A stretch of DNA of 64,000 nt, taken from positions 88,378,361 to 88,442,360 of the forward strand of contig OX465298.1 of the NCBI GenBank assembly GCA_949987735.1, given 5' to 3'. The notes under the pieces were generated by a model, which made no database searches, was not told the origin of the DNA, and worked only from the letters and a program-made list of their open reading frames with translations. Numbering within the stretch: position 1 is the stretch's first letter; each line of letters starts with the position of its first letter. Source of the stretch: Leucophora obtusa. Taxonomy: Eukaryota; Arthropoda; Insecta; Diptera; Anthomyiidae. Made by a program: the position numbers and the translations under genes. Positions 59,401 to 64,000 of the stretch are shown one piece after another.

Positions 59401-62150
59401 GACCATGGCATTTTCATATAAATACATGGGAAATGCAGCACTTTCTGAATTCTATTACGATTTTCGGAACATTTTTGTTCCACGATCTACACAGATGTTC
59501 ATAATTCTTGGTCCAATTTGTGTCTAGATATTTCCTATAAAGTTTCAGCCCATTTGAAGGCACGATGTAAAAACGCCGTACTACTACCCGAAAAAGACCG
59601 TGGCATTTTCATATAAATACATGGGAAATGCAGCACTTTCTGAATTCTATTACGATTTTCGGAACATTTTTCTTCCACGATCCGCCCAGATGTCTATAAT
59701 TCTTGGTCCAATTTATGTTGACTTGTTTTCTGTAAAGTTTCAGCCCGTTTGAAGCTACGATGTAAAAACGCCGTATTACTACCCGAAAAAGACCGTGGCA
59801 TTTTCATATAAATACATGGGAAATGCAGCACTTTCTGAATTCTATTACGATTTTCGGAACATTTTTGTTCCACGATCTACACAGATGTTCATAATTCTTG
59901 GTCCAATTTATGTCTAGATATTTCCTGTAAAGTTTCAGCCCATTTGAAGGTACGATGTAAAAACGCCGTACTACTACCCGAAAAAGACCGTGGCATTTTC
60001 ATATAAATACATGGGAAATGCAGCACTTTCTGAATTCTATTACGATTTTCGGAACATTTTTGTTCCACGATCTACACAGATGTTCATAATTCTTGGTCCA
60101 ATTTATGTCTAGATATTTCCTGTAAAGTTTCAGCCCATTTGAAGGTACGATGTAAAAACGCCGTACTACTACCCGAAAAAGACCGTGGCATTTTCATATA
60201 AATACATGGGAAATGCAGCACTTTCTGAATTCTATTACGATTTTCGGAACATTTTTGTTCCACGATGCGCCCAGACGTCTATAATTCTTGGTCCAATTTA
60301 TGTTGACTTGTTTTCTGTAAAGTTTCAGCCCGTTTAAAGCTACGATGTAAAAACGCCGTACTACTACCCGAAAAAGACCGTGACAGTTTCATATAAATGT
60401 ATGGGAAATGCAGCACTTTCTGAATTCTATTACGATTTTCGGAACATTTTTGTTCCACGATCCGCCCAGATGTTCATAATTCTTGGTCCAATTTATGTTG
60501 ACTTATTTTCTGTAAAGTTTCAGCCCGTTTCAAGCTACGATGTAAAAACGCCGTACTACTACCCGAAAAAGACCGTGACAGTTTCATATAAATCTATGGG
60601 AAATGCAGCACTTTCTGAATTCTATTATGATTTTCGGAACATTTTTGTTCCACAATCTACACAGATGTCCATAATTCTTGTTGCAACTTATGTCTAGATA
60701 TTTTCTGTAAAGTTTCAGCCCATTTGAAGCTACGATGTAAAAACGCCGTACTACTACCCGAAAAAGACCGTGACAGTTTCTTATAAATGTATGGGAAATG
60801 CAGCACTTTCTGAATTCTATTATGATTTTCGGAAGATTTTTGTTCCACGATCTACACAGGTCTCCATAATTCTTGGTCCAATTTATGTCTAAATATTTCC
60901 TGTAAAGTTTCAGCCCATTTGAAGGCACGATGTAAAAACGCCGTACTACTACCCGAAAAAGACCGTGGCATTTTCATATAAATACATGGGAAATGCAGCA
61001 CTTTCTGAATTCTATTATGATTTTCGGAACATTTTTGTTCCACAATCTTCACAGATGTCCATAATTCTTGTTGCAACTTATGTCTATATATTTTCTGTAA
61101 AGTTTCAGCCCATTTGAAGCTACGATGTAAAAACGCCGTACTACTACCCGAAAAAGACCGTGACAGTTTCTTATAAATGTATGGGAAATGCAGCACTTTC
61201 TGAATTCTATTATGATTTTCGGAAGATTTTTGTTCCACGATCTACACAGATGTTCATATATCTTGGTCCAATTTATGTTGACTTGTTTTCTGTAAAGTTT
61301 CAGCCCGTTTGAAGCTACGATGTAAAAACGCCGTACTACTACCCGAAAAAGACCGTGGCATTTTCATATAAATACATGGGAAATGCAGCACTTTCTGAAT
61401 TCTATTACGATTTTCGGAATATTTTTGTTCCACGATCTACACAGATGTTCATAATTCTTGGTCCAATTTATGTCTAGATATTTCCTGTAAAGTTTCAGCC
61501 TATTTGAAGGTACGATGTAAAAACGCCGTACTACTACCCGAAAAAGACCGTGGCATTTTCATATAAATACATGGGAAATGCAGCACTTTCTGAATTCTAT
61601 TACGATTTTCGGAACATTTTTCTTCCACGATCCGCCCAGATGTTCATAATTCTTGGTCCAATTTATGTCTAGATATTTCCTGTAAAGTTTCAGCCCATTT
61701 GAAGGCACGATGTAAAAACGCCGTACTACTACCCGAAAAAGACCGTGGGATTTTCATATAAATACATGGGAAATGCAGCACTTTCTGAATTCTATTATGA
61801 TTTTCGGAACATTTTTGTTCCACAATCTTCACAGATGTCCATAATTCTTGTTGCAACTTATGTCTATATATTTTCTGTTAAGTTTCAGCCCATTTGAAGC
61901 TACGATGTAAAAACGCCGTACTACTACCCGAAAAAGACCGTGACAGTTTCTTATAAATGTATGGGAAATGCAGCACTTTCTGAATTCTATTATGATTTTC
62001 GGAAGATTTTTGTTCCACGATCTACACAGATCTCCATAATTCTTGGTCCAATTTATGTCTAGATATATCCTGGAAAGTTTCAGCCCATTTGAAGCTACGA
62101 TGTAAAAACGCCGTACTACTACCCGAAAAAGACCGTGGTATTTTTATATG
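56446..62150. repeat. Right 195-bp tandem array, inverted, about 31 units
   Basis: The word CGAAAAAGAC recurs at 56901, 57096, 57291, 57486, then 57667 (181 bp), 57862, 58043 (181), 58238, 58433, 58614 (181), and from there every 195 bp to 62124; two older units precede 56901. The three 181-bp units lack the same 14 bp (TATAATTCTTGGTC region). The right array is more than twice as long as the left, so the arms expanded independently after forming. Confidence 0.93.
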
Positions 62151-62199
62151 AATATACAACTTACGAGTATAGTAGTTTTTTGTATTACCATTGAAGACT

Positions 62200-62590
62200 G
62201 TCATATAAAAATTAACTTTTTTCTGAAAAAAGTACTTTTTTTGGAAAAAAAAGTAAACTTTATAAAAAAAAAATTTTTTAAAAAAAGTACTTTTTTCAAA
62301 AAAAAGTACTTTTTTATAAATTGTACTTTTTAAAAAAAAAAAAACGCTTTTTTGGGAAAAGTACTCTTTTTTGGAAAAAGTACTTTTTTTTTTTGGAAAA
62401 AAGGACTTTTTTTGGAAAAAAAAAATTTTTTTTTTCCAAAATATTACTTTTTCGTAAAAAAAAATTTTTTTTCGGTAAAAGTATTTTTTTTTACAAAAAA
62501 GTAGTTTTTTTTTTTAAAAAGTAGTATTTTTGTTTTTTTTTTTGGAAAAAAGTATTTTTTTCGAAAAAAGGTACATTTTTATGTAAAATT
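62200..62590. repeat. Right A/T homopolymer tract
   Basis: Mirror of 49660-50060, with AAAAAGTACTTTTT words. Frames at 62148 and 62321 (lysine/phenylalanine-rich) are artefacts of this tract. Confidence 0.8.
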
Positions 62591-62599
62591 TACTTTCTT

Positions 62600-62779
62600 C
62601 TATGGCTTTTACGGGTAGACCGGTCTGACCGGTCTACCCGGTTTTTCGGTCTACCCGGTCTTCGGTCTACCCGGTCTACCCGGTCAGACCAGTTTTCACA
62701 ACCGGTCTTACGGTAGACCGGTAACCGGGTAGACCGGTTTACGGTCTACCCGGTTAACCGGTCTTGACCGCAGGCCCTA
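62600..62779. repeat. Right CG-rich terminal repeats of the foldback element
   Basis: GGTAGACCGGTCTGACCGGT and many CGGTCTACC words, inverse of the left end; the inner 55 bp match best and the outer part has diverged by repeat shuffling. Confidence 0.85.
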
Positions 62780-63344
62780 ATTATGTATCGAATGAAAAAC
62801 TGACAGTTTTGTTTGATCATAGTCTCGCTATCGAATGCCATCATCCCAAATTTAAAAAAGTCGATATAGAATACTCGATATCGAAAGCGGCGATTAGACC
62901 CCAGGCTTAGAATTCAGTAAACGTATTTTTTTTTGTAATAGTGAACGTATTTTTTTTTTTTAATTCACTGAACGTAATTTTATTTTTTTTTAATTCACTG
63001 AACGAAAATAAAATTGAACGAATTCTGTGAATTAATTCACTTTTTTCCGTTTGATTTAATAAAAAGAACTATATCAATTGAATTAATTCGTAACAAAATA
63101 AATCGAACGAAAACAAATATGAATTATTTCCATTCAATATATGATGCTTTGTGAAATAATTCAACGAATTTTTAATTCAGAATAGAAAAATTGAAGTAAA
63201 GAATTATTCTTCAAAGGTCTGGTTGATAACATTATCTTCTTCAGTCCACTCCGTGTTTTAACGATTGAAGAGCTTGGTGCTTCTTTCGCAGTCGATTTCG
63301 ATGATATTTTGGACTTCCTAATTATTACATATATTATTTTTCAG

Positions 63345-63475
63345 TAGGGTAGAGTGGACCACATTTTTTTCTCGCCCAAAAAAATACCCACGAATATCTT
63401 ACTGAATTTTTTTAAATGCCCGAGTAAAAAAATTTATCTGGCGCCCCATGTCCTACTTTACCCCACTCTACCCTA
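63345..63475. mobile_element. 131-bp MITE (TAGGGTAGAGTGG ends)
   Basis: TAGGGTAGAGTGGACCAC at 63345 and the inverse CCCCACTCTACCCTA ending at 63475. Flanks show no clear duplication. Non-coding. Confidence 0.7.
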
Positions 63476-63489
63476 CATAATATTGAATA

Positions 63490-64000
63490 ATGTAAAGGGG
63501 AGAAAATTAAAATAATTTTCACATAAGTAGACGATTATCAAAATAATAACCCACTCAAAGGCGAAAGGCTGATGATGGCTTTGTAGCGAAATCCGAAAAT
63601 GCGCATTCTGCCTTGCTGGTCTTATCGAATTTTTTCAATAATTTTTATTCTTTGTAATTTACTTGTAAAAATTGTATCATCTTTCTTTGATTTGAAAATA
63701 ATTTAAACAGAAAGTGATATTAATTTATGATCTTGAGTCAAACTAAAATAACATTCATTTACTTAAATAACAGATCAACTAAAAACATTTCCCCCATTCA
63801 TCTTAAACAAAAAATAATTTAATAACATTTAAATTTAACGGTTCGTTGTAATTCAAAAATCTGAGTTGAATAGAATCAGCTGAGATATCTTAAGAATTAA
63901 GGTTCAAAGCAACAAAGAGTAATAATAACAAAAGGACAAAAATAGCATTGTTAAATTTCGTTGATGTTAGTCTAAGTTGAGTTGTTGATACGAAATTAGA
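63490..64000. repeat. Interspersed repeat, inverted copy of the 6362-7199 family
   Basis: Contains the inverse of TTTCGCTACAAAGCCAT near 63575 and of GGGGGAAATGTTT near 63785, in unrearranged order, then continues beyond the window. It shows that the 6.4-kb copy is a rearranged tandem. Confidence 0.65.

Larger units (their letters stand above)
49501..62779. mobile_element. 13.3-kb foldback transposon built from 195-bp and 185-bp satellite arrays
   Basis: The outer ends are TAGAGCCCC... and the inverse ...GGGCCCTA-like (TAGGGCC inverted), flanked by the direct repeat TAATTATGTAT (49491-49501 and 62778-62788), consistent with an 8- to 9-bp target duplication. Inward from each end come CG-rich CGGTCTACC repeats, then a matching stretch GTAAAAGCCATAGAAGAAAG, then homopolymer/AGTACTTTT tract, then the 195-bp arrays in opposite orientation, then the central 185-bp array. 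No coding region is supported. Structurally it resembles Foldback/Galileo elements, whose inverted repeats are also tandem arrays, but the sequence is not one I know. Classification as hAT-, P- or other-mobilised is inference. Confidence 0.85.
48865..62901. mobile_element. Harbinger-type element (GGGTCTAATCGC ends) hosting the foldback element
   Basis: The left end GGGTCTAATCGCTGCTTTCG followed by ATATCGA mirrors the right end TCGATATCGAAAGCGGCGAT followed by TAGACCC. CAG lies at 48862-48864 and 62902-62904, and the unoccupied sequence is visible at about 46036 in copy 1 of the host MITE (AAAACAGGCTTTGAATTC). The own sequence is only 48865-49492 and 62788-62901. No transposase was seen. Confidence 0.85.
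48476..63221. mobile_element. AATTAATTC-rich hAT-type MITE, copy 2, hugely expanded by nested insertions
   Basis: The left end CAGAGCTTTGAAAAATTAAT at 48476 corresponds to the inverse of the right end of copy 1; its other end (…TTCTTCAAAGGTCTG) is at 63221. The flanking 8 bp (CTCTATAA versus GTTGATAA) match at only 5 positions. Body sequence lies at 48476-48861 and 62905-63221; everything between is a nested Harbinger-type element. Confidence 0.75.

Noticed and set aside
60852..61238. A 128-codon frame of repeated 65-residue units in the right 195-bp array (and similar frames at 52485, 56912, 60380, 60584)
   Set aside because: 195 is divisible by 3, so any stop-free unit stays open across copies on either strand. 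Units with a 14-bp loss break the frame, several frames on both strands are open at once, and no start context or conserved motif is present. Treated as non-coding satellite.
48476..63221. Calling a clean 8-bp target duplication for copy 2 of the AATTAATTC MITE
   Set aside because: CTCTATAA and GTTGATAA agree at only 5 of 8 positions; could be decay or recombination, so it is left unproven.

Overview
The window is strongly AT-rich, non-coding-looking eukaryotic DNA, most likely from an insect and probably a fly (Diptera). The evidence is short GT-AG introns of 55, 67 and 73 bp inside transposase genes, a TA-flanked mariner, many TA-rich MITEs, and a GTCY-tract repeat of the mini-me/DINE-1 type. 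I see no host gene, rRNA or convincing functional tRNA. Almost every recognisable feature is a transposable element, and many are nested inside one another. Nearly every line that looks like an open reading frame is either transposase or an accident of a repeat.

Layout. 1-4.4 kb: a degenerate repeat, a hAT fossil (539-1718) with an internal duplication, a broken mariner (2363-3260) inside an older repeat, and a small MITE. 4.5-9.4 kb: AT-rich repeats and a GTCY element with a 153-bp tandem array. 9.4-15.0 kb: a hAT-type element (9395-15042) carrying a second transposon (9448-13287). That second element has about 600-bp inverted repeats and an almost intact two-exon transposase gene. 15-19.4 kb: AT-rich palindromic MITEs and a hAT remnant (18080-19343). 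19.5-27.9 kb: an 8.4-kb hAT-type element (19529-27916) holding (a) a transposon with 419-bp inverted repeats and a three-exon gene with a single nonsense codon, and (b) a GTCY element that itself carries another hAT (26254-27701). 28-33.7 kb: AT-rich repeats and one tRNA-like SINE head. 33.8-37.2 kb: a third long transposon whose gene is split by a 575-bp Harbinger-type MITE. 37.2-45.5 kb: MITEs, a pair of facing tRNA-like sequences, a Jockey-like LINE fossil and another transposase fossil. 45.5-63.2 kb: a deep nest of insertions.

The most unusual object is at 49501-62779, a 13.3-kb foldback element. Its two inverted arms are tandem arrays of a 195-bp monomer (about 14 units on the left, about 31 on the right). 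They enclose a central array of 16 units of an unrelated 185-bp monomer, and the ends are CG-rich (CGGTCTACC-type) repeats followed by homopolymer/AGTACTTTT tracts. It sits inside a Harbinger-type element (CAG target duplication), which sits inside a hAT-type element. The window therefore preserves a readable order of insertion events and contains at least three autonomous-type DNA transposon families that I recognise only as uncharacterised insect transposase families. It also holds one satellite-building foldback element that looks worth describing.
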